NCBI GenBank assembly: GCA_964036315.1
Contig: OZ038496.1
Coordinates: 17,161,533-17,225,532 of the forward strand
Source: Acanthosepion esculentum
Taxonomy: Eukaryota; Mollusca; Cephalopoda; Sepiida; Sepiidae
Length of the DNA: 64,000 nt
Reading direction: 5' to 3'
Shown here: one piece after another, positions 10,375 to 20,685 of the stretch
Layout: every line of letters begins with the position of its first letter
Position numbering within the stretch: the first letter of the stretch is position 1
Translations under genes and position numbers: made by a program
The notes under the pieces: model-generated
What the model was told of the DNA's origin: nothing
Database searches by the model: none
What the model saw: the letters and a program-made list of their open reading frames with translations, nothing else

Positions 10375-10990
10375 GGCAAACATCTAACTTCCGTAAGACT
10401 AAAGAGAAAATAATATAATCAAGATGTTGACATACCACACTATTTTAAACAAAAGGTTAGGAAGGAAACCCTCATCAAAACTGGAAAGAGGGATAACAGC
10501 CACTAGGCTTGAGAAGAGAAAATAATGACACAATCAAGTTGTTGACATTCCACACTACTTCAAATAAAATGTTAGGAAGGAAACCTCCATCAAAAATGGA
10601 AAGGGTGATAATAGCTACTGGGCTTGAGGAGAGAAAAGAATGACATAATCAAGATGTTGACATTCCACACTACTTCAAATAAAAGGTTAGGAAGGAAACA
10701 TCCATCAGTACTGAAAAGTATGATAACTGTGCATTTGGGAAATTTGTTTTACTGAAAAACCGTTTTAAGAGAAAGATTTTATAAATTTCAACCAAAAGTA
10801 TTACTAGCTGCTCAGTACAATGTATGCCAAATATTTCCTTGTAGGAAAACGACTAATATTACTATTACAATTACCATTATTCTATAAACAAATGCCAGCT
10901 GGCAATAATGCTAAATATTGGGTCTGTAAATGCCAAATTTTTTCTTATAATGGAACAGCTAATCTCACCATTACAATTACCCATCAACTG
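10375..10990 (+). mobile_element. LINE ORF2 C-terminal fragment (family 4) with a threefold internal ~118-bp repeat
   Basis: The block GACATTCCACACTACTTCAA ... GGTTAGGAAGGAAAC ... GTGATAACAGCTACTGGGCT ... GAGAAAATAATGACATAATC occurs three times head to tail between about 10390 and 10735. The ordinary LINE end follows (TTTTAAGAGAAAGATTTTAT, TTCAACCAAAAG, TTTCCTTGTAGGAAA). Related loci carry one (8437, 17900), two (41080) or three (28080) units. No frame is open across it. Confidence 0.8.
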
Positions 10991-11394
10991 AAACAAACAT
11001 AAATCTTCCTAATTTCATTTTCTCTAGATTTTTGCAGTGCTGCGGAAATTTTAGAAACCTAATTTCTGACCAAACCTCTGTGTAAAAATACACCAAGTTC
11101 TTGATATTTGATAATGTCTCTGTTTTTTGACTGTTTTGTTTTTTGCTTTTTTTTATGCTTGCATTAATCAGTAAAGCATGTGGTGATAATGACCATTCAA
11201 TTCATGTCTATTTGGCTTTCTGCAAGTCAGTCAATCAGAATAATGACAATGAAAAATAAAAATAAATGGTCTCCTGGGAGAAATCGACAGCTGGAAATGG
11301 TTTTATGACTGATAGGAATCTTAATTTTTTACATATTTAACAAATATATCTATTTGAAATGTGATAAAACTATTTTTGTTTTGTTTTTTTATAC

Positions 11395-11725
11395 AGATAA
11401 TAACCTTATTATATCAGTAATACTTACATTAATTCCTGACCACTGATAATCCCTTTTTATTTATTTACAATTCATTTTTATAGTAAAACTGCCAATTCTA
11501 TCATTAATATTTGTGTTAATTCCTGACCACTGACAATTCTTTTCTTACTCATTTGCAATGCATTCCTTTCATAAAAGATTGCTAATAAATAATACTTATA
11601 TATATTATAGCCCTATTCTATCAGTAATGCTTGCATTAATTCCTGACCATTGACAATCCCTTTCTTACTCATTTACAATGCATTACTATCATAAAACACT
11701 GCTACTAAATAATTTTTTCTACTAT
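11395..11725. repeat. Diverged tandem repeat, ~105-120 bp x 3
   Basis: Three units each contain ATCAGTAAT-CTT-CATTAATTCCTGACCA, then GACAATCCCTTTCTTACTC and a CATAAAA-C-CTGC block. They are centred near 11430, 11525 and 11640. Non-coding. Confidence 0.75.
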
Positions 11726-11859
11726 AGTTCACCCAATATAAAGCCACTCAGAGAGTTACTGAATGAGGTGCGTGATATGAATGAAAGAGGATGGTGATAG
11801 ATGAAGATTATAAGGATAGATATCAGTTGATTATTGATGTAAAGCGGTTAAGGTTGTAA

Positions 11860-12190
11860 TATTCAGGGAAGCATTTTCCTCTTTCTTGATACTTTGTTTC
11901 GTTTTTGGAAGGCATCTTTTGCTTTTCTAATTTGCTTTCAGATTTCATTGTCACATTTTCCGTCATCAGTTAAATCTCTTCCCAGAGATGTAAACTTCTG
12001 TCATTGTTGGATTTTGATATTTCCAGTTCATAGCTTACATCTTGGTCTTTCTACGACAAAAACAATACACCAGAATTTAGGCAATGTTACTTTCTCCACT
12101 ATTTCTTTCAAAGTCGGTTGTGGTCTCAATGGCTGTTGTGAGTTTCTATTTAAATCACAATCATTGTTCAAAAACTTTATGACACTCCTG
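11860..12190 (-). mobile_element. RTE-like LINE fragment (family 2), RT thumb region
   Basis: On the minus strand near 12050-11900 the three frames together give ELEISKSNNDRSLHLWEEI and TDDGKCDNEI/KQIRKAKDAF-type peptides. These correspond to the Y-L-G-(S/R)-x-L-T-(E/D)-D-G-K-C-D-E-I block that follows the catalytic site in this LINE family. Frameshifted and short. Confidence 0.55.
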
Positions 12191-12289
12191 TGTAAATCCA
12201 AATCTACAGTTTAAATTAACTTTGCATCAAAATCCACACATACATTTGCATAGTAGTCATTAGTAGTCAGCTCCTGTTCATATCCGAGC

Positions 12290-12990
12290 ACTGGGATTGA
12301 CATCCTCTCTCCCTATTCCCTTTCTCCCCTCTGGTGGTAGTGATGGAGATGGCTGTGAAGGCCCAGCTTACTTCTGAAAAGTCATGAGCATTTAAGAGTA
12401 ATCAAAGAGAGTTTGGTGAGTCCATTTGCATGAATTTGATTTTGGTAGACAACTCTGTGTGACGGAGAAGCCCATAGACTTGGCAAGAAGTGCCTCCCTC
12501 ACAACTCAAACGGGATTGAAACAGGCAAGATCTGCCAAACCGAGTTTGGTCATTGAGATTGCCTAGATCTTTGCCCATTTCACTGTTGGGGGGTCTTTGA
12601 GGGTTTGTAGCATTAAGCCTGGTCCCAGCTCCTTGACCTGACCATCATGAGTGGCCCTACAGGAGATGAAACTCCAGATGGCTTCACTCTTGGGATCACT
12701 GGAACACATAGGGGATTGAGAGAGGTGAGATCTGGCATATCTGGTTGCATTGAGCTGTCGGGTGCTTGGCCTATCACGGTCCACCTGAGTTACACCAGCC
12801 CAACTGGTACTGCCCTCTTCTGCTGGTTTGGTTGTTGAGATCATGTAGATTTTTTCCTATTCTACTGTTGAGGTCTTCAGGTGTTGGTCACATCCAGTCT
12901 GGTCCCTCCTCAACCTTACCACTCTGAGTGGCCCTACAGGAGATGAAACTCTTGGGACACATAGCCTGTGCAGAACACTCCAGCACCCTA
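12290..12990. repeat. Unclassified interspersed repeat with an internal partial duplication
   Basis: The start (CTATTCCCTTTCT-CC-CTGG at about 12312) matches 5540-5580 beside a LINE 3' end. The sequence GAGTGGCCCTACAGGAGATG AAACTC occurs at about 12648 and again at 12920, followed each time by a CTTGGGA..ACACATAG motif. It is more GC-rich than its surroundings. The 93-aa minus-strand frame (12563-12844) is not recognised. Confidence 0.5.
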
Positions 12991-13188
12991 TTGTTTTAAA
13001 ACTAGAGAGAGTGAATACACAGGAGAAAGCCATATTTAATAAAAGAAAATGCGAGGTAGAAGAAAACACAACCATGAAATCATAAAAACTTTCAGAAGAG
13101 CTTGAACCATCAAAAGAAAGCAAATGTAAAGTGCTGTAAAGTAATATATCGTAGTGGTCAATACTCAAATAAATAGTCACATAAACTA

Positions 13189-13517
13189 AATATGGCTCAG
13201 TGGATAAAAGCGTTGGTTGAATTCAATGACTTGACCCAAAAAGTTTTGTGTTTGATACTTGGCTACAGCTGAGGTGAACAAAAACTTGAAGAGTTGAGTT
13301 CAAGGGAGATAACTGATACTGAAACACCCGGAAGAAGCATGGCACATGGAAATAGAACAATCTACCTCAGTGGATGAAATAAAAGGTTCAGTTTGAAATT
13401 CCAATCACCTGAAGAAGGCCAAAGCAAAATGAATATTGCAACAAAGATGAGGACAACAGTCCGAACAATGTAAATAATGTAAATAATTACAGTACCTCAT
13501 CTCAGAAATATAGACAG
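13189..13517 (+). mobile_element. tRNA-derived SINE, full length
   Basis: The A-box TGGCTCAGTGG (13193-13203) is a perfect TRGYNNANNNG match. The B-box-like TGTTTGATACTT is at about 13250. The body carries GAAGAAGGCC, AAAGATGAGGACAACAGTCC and the terminus CTCATCTCAGAAATATAGAC. This is the single-unit, head-containing form of the family whose headless halves form the dimers at 4933 and 20686. Confidence 0.8.
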
Positions 13518-13650
13518 ATCCTGAAGAAGGCCAGAGTTTAGAATGACTGAAACATCATGAATATGGCAGTGAAGATGAGGATAACAGTCCAAACAATGTA
13601 AATAGTGTAAATAGTTACAATATCTCATCTCAGAAATATAGATAAATATG
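13518..13650 (+). mobile_element. Tandem second copy of the SINE core and tail
   Basis: Immediately after the SINE terminus the core restarts at CCTGAAGAAGGCCAGAG. It runs again through AAGATGAGGATAACAGTCC to CATCTCAGAAATATAGATAA, without a tRNA head. The result is a 1.4-unit tandem array. Confidence 0.7.
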
Positions 13651-13784
13651 AACCTTCATAAAACATTAAATATTAATTTTTTTATGGTTTATTAACCATT
13701 TGAAGGTATTTAAAGCCAGGAAATATTTTTCAATTATAAGAATATTTTTTGAGATAATAATGGTTTACTGATTTCTACAAATTA

Positions 13785-13924
13785 ACTCATAGCTGGGGAT
13801 AGAAGAAGTGGATCCATTCCTTTCCTAAGACACAGAACGGAAAATAACAAACCCAGCTGGAATTGGAACTCAGCTTTCTGATTTCCAATTCTGAGCCATT
13901 ATCCATTACACCACTCACACATCC
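13785..13924 (-). mobile_element. tRNA-derived SINE 5' part
   Basis: On the minus strand it begins GAGTGGTGTAATGGATAATG (A-box region) with the B-box-like GAGTTCCAATTCC. It then runs to AGGAAAGGAATGGATCC and CCCCAGCTATGAGTTAA, the family of the SINEs at 28868 and 46567. It is 3'-truncated and sits directly downstream, in its own orientation, of the 5S-derived segment at 13925-14020. Confidence 0.75.
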
Positions 13925-14020
13925 AAGCTTACAGCACCTGGTATTCCCAAGTGGTCACCCATCAATGTACTGGACAGGCTCAACTTTGCTTAACTTCAGT
14001 GAGAACCAGTGTAAGCCATA
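13925..14020 (-). pseudogene. 5S rRNA-derived sequence (pseudogene or SINE head)
   Basis: On the minus strand it reads CACTGGTTCTC, ACTGAAGTTAAGC, GATGGGTGACCACTTGGGAA and TACCAGGTGCTGTAAGC. These match the internal control region and 3' half of metazoan 5S rRNA (box A AGTTAAGC and box C GATGGGTGACC are intact). The 5' half is shortened: the segment between GGTTCTC and ACTGAAG lacks the usual GTCCGATC-like bases, and helix I cannot form. So it is not a functional 5S gene. Its direct junction to a tRNA-SINE suggests a 5S-tRNA composite retroposon. Confidence 0.8.
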
Positions 14021-14269
14021 AAATATTCAGGTAGAAGCTCAATTGTATTATTAGTTTATCTTGATGTTTGATACTTTGGTTTTAATGTGTAAGTTTGAGA
14101 GGTTGGTCCCAGTGATATAAGATAGTGATATCTGTACTGTTATTATTGCATTCCAGCCATGAAGCTTAGAGGCGTTGGCTGATATAAACACTTTATTATA
14201 CAAGAAAACTAAGCTTATAATAAAAAAAAAAAAAATCGAAACCATTCTGGTTTCATGCTTGGAAACTAT

Positions 14270-14387
14270 ATTGTAAAGTCATATTGTAATAAGGAACAGA
14301 ATTAAAGAAGTACCTTGATGAAGCTTTAATAAACAGAGTAGTCCACGACGAGGCTAAAATAAGTATAAAAAGAATCTAAATAAAAGA

Positions 14388-14431
<44 letters not shown>

Positions 14432-14766
14432 TACAGCAAGGAAGGATCACTCTAGAAGAGTCCAAATTTAGGGTAGTCTAAACTTATAGACATTCTCTCC
14501 CTCCATTTTTTTATAATATAAATATGTTCATTATCTATCTATCTATCTATCTGTAATATTAGTGGTCAATATATATGTATATATTTCAAGAGGATAAAAT
14601 CCACGTAGAGCTCTATGTACAAGACAGAGCAAGAATATAATATGAAAGGCTCAAATACTAATATTTCCTGGTAATAATTTATTACATTGGAATTCTAATC
14701 ATAATCCAATTCATCAAACATACAAAATTAAGAGTAAATAAGTATACAAAGAATACAAGTAAAAGA

Positions 14767-14818
<52 letters not shown>

Positions 14819-14910
14819 TACAGCAAAAGATGGATAATTCTGGAAAAGTTGAAATCGAGGGTAGTCTATACTTATGACATTCCTCATTTTCTTATAATAT
14901 AAATATGTTC

Positions 14911-14941
<31 letters not shown>

Positions 14942-14966
14942 CTCTCTCTATATATATATTACTGGT

Positions 14967-15008
<42 letters not shown>

Positions 15009-15182
15009 TTCCAAAAGGATAAAATCCAGGTAGACCTCTATGTACAAGACAGAGCAAGAATTTAATATAAAATGCTCAAATTACATTAGAATCGTAATCG
15101 CAATCCAGTTCATATAATTTGTATGTCAGATGAATTGGATTATGATTCCAATGTAATAAATTATATTAGTGTTTGAGACTTT

Positions 15183-15240
<58 letters not shown>

Positions 15241-15470
15241 CATTATCTATCTATCTATCTATCTATCTAAGTGTAATAAGGAACAGAACTAAAGTAGTAC
15301 CTTGACGAAGACTTTAATAAACTGGTTGGACAGTGCAAATATGAATTCAAAGAATACAAATAAAGAGGATATGTATATATAGTACAGCAAAAGTTGGATA
15401 ATTCCATAAGAGTCCAAATAGAGGGAATTTAATGCTTATGATATATATATATATATATTGATATATATCT
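14270..15470. repeat. Triplicated ~400-bp block with (TA)n and (TATC)n arrays
   Basis: Order within a unit: a GTAATAAGGAACAGAA-TAAAG stretch, AAAGA-TACAAATAAA, a (TA)n array, CTACAGCAA, ATAATATAAATATGTTCATT, (TATC)n, then GGATAAAATCCA-GTAGA and TCTATGTACAAGACAGAGCA. Units are seen at about 14280-14660, 14740-15070 and 15240-15450 (partial). This points to local tandem duplication with microsatellite length changes. No coding potential. Confidence 0.8.
15060..15195. repeat. Imperfect palindrome (fold-back element)
   Basis: The left arm (about 15068-15112, minus sense GAACTGGATTGCGATTACGA) mirrors the right arm (about 15128-15185, GAATTGGATTATGATTCCAA ... TTAGTGTTTGAG). A half copy lies at 60430-60510 (GAATTGGATCGTAATTACAA ... 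TTAGTGTTCAAGCC) and an inverted half at 14648-14715. This is a dispersed element that occurs as halves and as palindromes. Confidence 0.65.
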
Positions 15471-15814
15471 AGTGGACGATACGCAAATAAGCAGTATATG
15501 GATAACTTCTTCTCTACATTCATAATTTCCACTCTTCACATATTTAGACTGATATATAGATGAGGATATTAGTCTGAATGTAAATAAATAATTCTTTGCA
15601 CAAAGCTACATTTGTAAAGCATTCAGTATTGGTTGATGCTATCAAGAGCTTGCAAGATAAGTAGTCTAGTTATGCATAATAGTGTTGATACTCAATTAAC
15701 TAGTCACACAAACTGAATTTTGTTCTTGTCTAGGGGTCACTATTTATAGTTTCAATTTTTCATATATTTAAATTAGATGCTGATGACGTAGGTATTCATA
15801 GATGGGATAAGAAT

Positions 15815-16000
15815 GATCTTGAACAAAAAGAATCATCATCACCTACCAAGAAGCAGAACTCAAAATAAACCTTTCAAAAATTGAAACTATGGTCTGGCAT
15901 TGGAATGGAAGCAGTGATGTCACCTACCCTGAATCCATCATAATAATTAAAAATGTGGAATTAGTAAATTCTAAACACTTCAGATACCTCAGAGAATAGA
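15815..16000 (+). mobile_element. LINE ORF2 segment (family 4) upstream of the satellite
   Basis: The plus frame reads NLSKIETMVWHWNGSSDVTY, then PESIIIIKNVELVNSKHFRY LRE-stop. This is the post-catalytic RT region of a LINE (the YLGS-type block). It runs without a break into the 108-bp repeat array, which keeps the same frame after one stop codon. Confidence 0.7.
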
Positions 16001-17660
16001 TCAGTTATAACAAATTTAGTATAGAAGATAAGGAAATTGAACATAGAATAGGCTGCACTAGAGGTAGTTTGAACTGTAAAATGATGAGACCTTGCCTGGG
16101 TGTATGGATCAGTTATAACAAATTTAGTATAGAAGATAAGGAAATTGAACATAGAATAGGCTGCACTAGAGGTAGTTTGAACTGTAAAATGATGACACCT
16201 TGCCTTGGTGTATGGATCAGTTATAACAAATTTAGTATAGAAGATAAGGAAATTGAACATAGAATAGGCTGCACTAGAGGTAGTTTGAACTGTAAAATGA
16301 TGACACCTTGCCTTGGTGTATGGATCAGTTATAACAAATTTAGTATAGAAGATAAGGAAATTGAACATAGAATAGGCTGCACTAGAGGTAGTTTGAACTG
16401 TAAAATGATGACACCTTGCCTTGGTGTATGGATCAGTTATAACAAATTTAGTATAGAAGATAAGGAAATTGAACATAGAATAGGCTGCACTAGAGGTAGT
16501 TTGAACTGTAAAATGATGACACCTTGTCTTGGTGTATGGATCAGTTATAACAAATTTAGTATAGAAGATAAGGAAATTGAACATAGAATAGGCTGCACTA
16601 GAGGTAGTTTGAACTGTAAAATGATGAGACCTTGCCTTGGTGTATGGATCAGTTATAACAAATTTAGTATAGAAGATAAGGAAATTGAACATAGAATAGG
16701 CTGCACTAGAGGTAGTTTGAACTGTAAAATGATGACACCTTGCCTTGGTGTATGGATCAGTTATAACAAATTTAGTATAGAAGATAAGGAAATTGAACAT
16801 AGAATAGGCTGCACTAGAGGTAGTTTGAACTGTAAAATGATGACACCTTGCCTTGGTGTATGGATCAGTTATAACAAATTTAGTATAGAAGATAAGGAAA
16901 TTGAACATAGAATAGGCTGCACTAGAGGTAGTTTGAACTGTAAAATGATGACACCTTGCCTTGGTGTATGGATCAGTTATAACAAATTTAGTATAGAAGA
17001 TAAGGAAATTGAACATAGAATAGGCTGCACTAGAGGTAGTTTGAACTGTAAAATGATGACACCTTGCCTTGGTGTATGGATCAGTTATAACAAATTTAGT
17101 ATAGAAGATAAGGAAATTGAACATAGAATAGGCTGCACTAGAGGTAGTTTGAACTGTAAAATGATGACACCTTGCCTTGGTGTATGGATCAGTTATAACA
17201 AATTTAGTATAGAAGATAAGGAAATTGAACATAGAATAGGCTGCACTAGAGGTAGTTTGAACTGTAAAATGATGACACCTTGCCTTGGTGTATGGATCAG
17301 TTATAACAAATTTAGTATAGAAGATAAGGAAATTGAACATAGAATAGGCTGCACTAGAGGTAGTTTGAACTGTAAAATGATGACACCTTGCCTTGGTGTA
17401 TGGATCAGTTATAACAAATTTAGTATAGAAGATAAGGAAATTGACCATAGAATAGGCTGCACTAGAGGTAGTTTGAACTGTAAAATGATGACACCTTGTC
17501 TTGGTGTATGGATCAGTTATAACAAATTTAGTATAGAAGATAAGGAAATTGAACATAGAATAGGCTGCACTAGAGGTAGTTTGAACTGTAAAATGATGAG
17601 ACCTTGCCTTGGTGTATGGATCAGTTATAACAAATTTAGTATAGAAGCTAAGGTAATTTT
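16001..17660. repeat. 108-bp satellite, 15 units plus a partial, expanded inside a LINE
   Basis: Units recur at exactly 108 bp (unit starts at 16001, 16109 ... 17621) with very few differences. In the plus frame each unit encodes 36 residues: ISYNKFSIEDKEIEHRIGCT then RGSLNCKMMTPCLGVW. The first part is a genuine LINE RT block (S-Y-N-x-F-S-I-x-D-K-E-I). The minus strand is also open with a different 36-residue repeat, because 108 is divisible by 3 and the unit lacks stops in that frame. Both long reading frames (531 and 549 codons) are therefore by-products of the array and not demonstrated genes. Variants: GAGACC instead of GACACC in units 1, 6 and 15, and CTTGTC instead of CTTGCC in units 5 and 14. 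Confidence 0.95.
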
Positions 17661-18180
17661 TATATATATATATATCATGAATGGTACTAAACCCATTCAG
17701 AAATATCTAAACTGTTAGCTATATACAACCACTTTCTATGACCAATGGTTAAAAATATCTTTGAGCAAGAGAAGCCTGGGGATCTTGGCAAATACCATCC
17801 TTCTTCAAACCTTGTGGACTGACACTACAGAATTGGAAACAAAGAACTGTACCAAGTAACAGAAACCACAACACTTTCGGACTACCAACAGCAGCAACAA
17901 CTAAAATGGATAGGACATGTATCTCAAAAAGAAAATAAAGAAATAATCAAGATGTTTACATTACACATGACTTCAAACAAAAGGTTAGGAAGGAAACCTT
18001 CATAAATACCAGAAAGACTGATAATAGCTACTGGGCTTGTGAAACCAGTTTTTCTGAAAAATTGTTTATGGGAAAGATTTAATAGATTTCAACCAAAAGC
18101 AGTACTGGTTGCTTAGTCAATGAATACCAAATGTTTCCTTGTAAGAAGAACTTAGAATGTTACCATTATCACTACATAAA
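17661..18180 (+). mobile_element. LINE ORF2 C-terminal and 3' end (family 4) downstream of the satellite
   Basis: After the last partial unit and a short (TA)n, the family 4 sequence continues: AAACCCATTCAGAAATATCT, CTTGTGGACTGACACTACAG, CAGCAGCAACAACTAAAATG, GGTTAGGAAGGAAACC and TTTCCTTGTAAG. It matches 40860-41420 and 27960-28540. Multiple stops. Confidence 0.8.
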
Positions 18181-19599
18181 CTATTGTAATTATATAACGT
18201 AAAGGTCAATACACAAGTAAGTAATCATGCAAACTTAATATTGATAATCTCTTCCTCTCGTCTAAGGGAGACTATTTATAGTCTCCACTCTTCACATATC
18301 TAAATTAGACTACCATTAGACAGCGCACTGTATAAATTTAACAAAATATAAAGGTCTGTATTATTGATATGCTTAACACTAAAGTTCTGACAATTATCTT
18401 GTGTCTGAAAGAATAAGCACTGAATATGTCAAAGCAGATCCATACTCTTCTGATTTTCAACCCAAAGTCGTTTGAGACAAGAATGAAATGTATAACTCCC
18501 TTAAATTCTTCATAGTTGTCGACAGTTGAGAAATGATGCATCATCCATGTACCTTTGTTAAAAGCATAGTCATTTTGGGGATTGAATATTCTTTGCCTCC
18601 TTCCTATTCTTAAACTGTCCATTGACACGTCTTTATTATTCTTTGGCTAAAAGTTTCCATTACTGTATTTTTTTTTCTGACACTTTGTGACATGTTTATT
18701 TAATAATGCTGTAAAAGCTTTTCTTTACCTTTCTTGTGAAAAATACTACTTTGTTTTTGTTTTTTGAAAATAGTGCTGATAATGTTTGCCAAGATTGAAA
18801 CACTTGATTTAAAGAATTCCTTATTTATTGTTTTCAGTCTCTTTTGCTTCTTCTTTATGTAGAGAATATTTACCATTGTTTAAGTTGGGAGTGTCCAAAC
18901 TTTTTTCAAAGAGGGCCAGATTCAATGAGGTGTATATTCATGGGGGCCAAGCATTCTGCTTGATATCCTTTGAACCATTAAAATTAAATGTAAATGAACT
19001 ATCTTATGAAAATTTTATTGCAAATGGCATATTTTTATTTCTTCACATGGATGACAAATGAATTGGAACAGGTTTTACCAAAATCATTCAGCCTGACATA
19101 TCTGAAGTCTGTATAAGATGAAATAAAATATGTCTGAGAAAATAACTTCCAGGAAGTTATAATATATCTCAGGTTAATCTTAAATATTACATATTATTGA
19201 TAATTAATGTTGTCTGTCAAATTTTAGTTAAAACATAGGAATACCAACCGAACACCTACATTCATCTTATTAAGAAGTAGAAAACTTAAATAATGTTTTT
19301 TTCTTATATCTATAACACTCTGTAACCCATTGCATCTTAGTGGCTTTGTTGCCTTGAAATTATTTTTAAAATCTTTTTTTAATTTATTATTTAATGAAAC
19401 CCATTGATTTAAGGAATTTCCTAATTTAAAGATTTTATTAATTCTTTTTTACATGATACCTTTGGTTCTGGAATACTCAGATTTTGTGTACATTATTTAG
19501 ATCCCAGATCCACAGACTTTTTATTCCTTCTTGTTTTTAAAAATTATGATGCTGAGAATAGAACTAGATATTTTATGAGACTCGTTATGACATAAACAT
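18181..19599. other. AT-rich interval without a recognised gene
   Basis: A short dispersed repeat at 18200-18310 (GGTCAATAC-CAAGTAA-TA, ACTATTTATAGTCTCCACTC) recurs near 13150, 15480 and 15670-15770. At 18888-18930 the sequence GAGTGTCCAAACTTTTTTCA followed by AAGAGGGCCAG resembles hAT-type terminal repeats, but no partner end was found. At 19322-19345 CCATTGCATCTTAGTGGCTT matches the family 1 LINE 3' end at 32500. The 96-aa (minus) and 77-aa (plus) frames are unrecognised. Confidence 0.45.
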
Positions 19600-19925
19600 G
19601 CAAATGCAATGTTATTGGTCCTGACCTGGCATCTCAGATTCAGTCACTTTCCCACCACCTCTGTCGATTCTGTAAATATTTTAATGGACTTTCCTCTTAG
19701 GTACCTTGACCTCATGAATTTAAGCATAGTAATAGGATGGCTGCTAGGTTGCATCATTTTACTGTTGAACTAGCTAGATGTAACCATAAATTCTATTCTA
19801 ATAGTTTTTTTTCTCACACTTCTCACCTGTAGAACATTCTTCCTGCTTCTTGCTTTCCTGTCAACTATGATCTTCAAAAATTAAAGTATATCATCATTTG
19901 TGAGAAAAACAAAGCATAGATAATA
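19600..19925 (+). mobile_element. LINE C-terminal fragment (family 1), heavily decayed
   Basis: The sequence follows the family 1 coding order: CCTGACCTGGCATCTCAGAT, TTCTGTAAATATTTTAATGG, CATGAATTTAAG, TTCTATTCTAATAG, TAGAACATTCTTCCTGC, CTATGATCTTCAAAAATTAA. This parallels 34055-34370 but with stops in every frame. Confidence 0.65.
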
Positions 19926-20335
19926 AAGTTAACATCTGCTTCAGTTTCTTGCTTCCCTGCTACTAAAAATCCCACTGACATATATATTCTTATCCCCTCC
20001 TTCCTCAATATTAAGTATTATAATAAAAAGTAATATAAAAATAGAATTTAAAACTCTCCCTTCCCTCTCACACTATTCCTCACCACCTTCTATGTTGACT
20101 TACATAAGCTTAATACTGCCCATCAAAAGTGTAAATTTTAAATTCATTTTTCATTTCACCTTTTGAAAGTGAAGTCTGAATATCCAGAGAAAAATAAAAT
20201 TCTCTGGTGAAATAAATTATAACATATGAAGCCTTAAAGTAGTCTGTTTTTCTTTAAATTATATATATATATGATTAATACAAATAAAATTTGTCACTTA
20301 GCTGATTGATGTTATATTCAGCACCTCAACTCTAC

Positions 20336-20455
20336 AAATGGAAGAAAGAAGGAAGGAATAGAAGAAAGAAAGAAAGGAGGGAAACAGAAAAGTGATTGAA
20401 AAATAGAGAAACAAATGGAATCAAAAGAAAGAAAGAAGGAAAGAAAAAAGAAGTT
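20336..20455. repeat. Purine-rich GAAA/GGAA tract
   Basis: About 120 bp of nearly pure A/G on the plus strand, simple-sequence in character. A fragment of the interspersed repeat also seen at 1085-1135 lies just upstream at 20285-20330. Confidence 0.8.
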
Positions 20456-20685
20456 ATTTGTAAAGGTAAAATGAATACATGTTACCTGCATCTTTTATAA
20501 GACTTACAGCTACGTATCCAATATCTTCTTTAGTTTCATTGAGAAGGGTATAAATTTGTATCTATTACTTTACTTAATGTGTATATACATAAGTTTTATC
20601 TTGTGAAAATCAAACATTAGGAATAAAGCAGTTGTTATTTAAAATAAAATGTTATAAAAGTGTTATAATAAAATGCTATATAAGT

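Noticed and set aside
13925..14020. Functional 5S rRNA gene
   Set aside because: The 5' half is shortened, helix I cannot form and it is fused to a SINE.
16001..17660. CRISPR-like array
   Set aside because: Units are contiguous with no unique spacers, 108 bp long, coding for an RT block, in a eukaryotic repeat context.
15961..17718. Two long overlapping open reading frames (531 and 549 codons) on opposite strands as repeat-protein genes
   Set aside because: Both come from one 108-bp tandem repeat inside a LINE. Openness on both strands is explained by a stop-free unit whose length is a multiple of three. No promoter, start context or other support.
18888..18930. hAT terminal inverted repeat
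   Set aside because: Resembles hAT ends but no inverted partner or 8-bp duplication was found, so it was left inside the interval description only.
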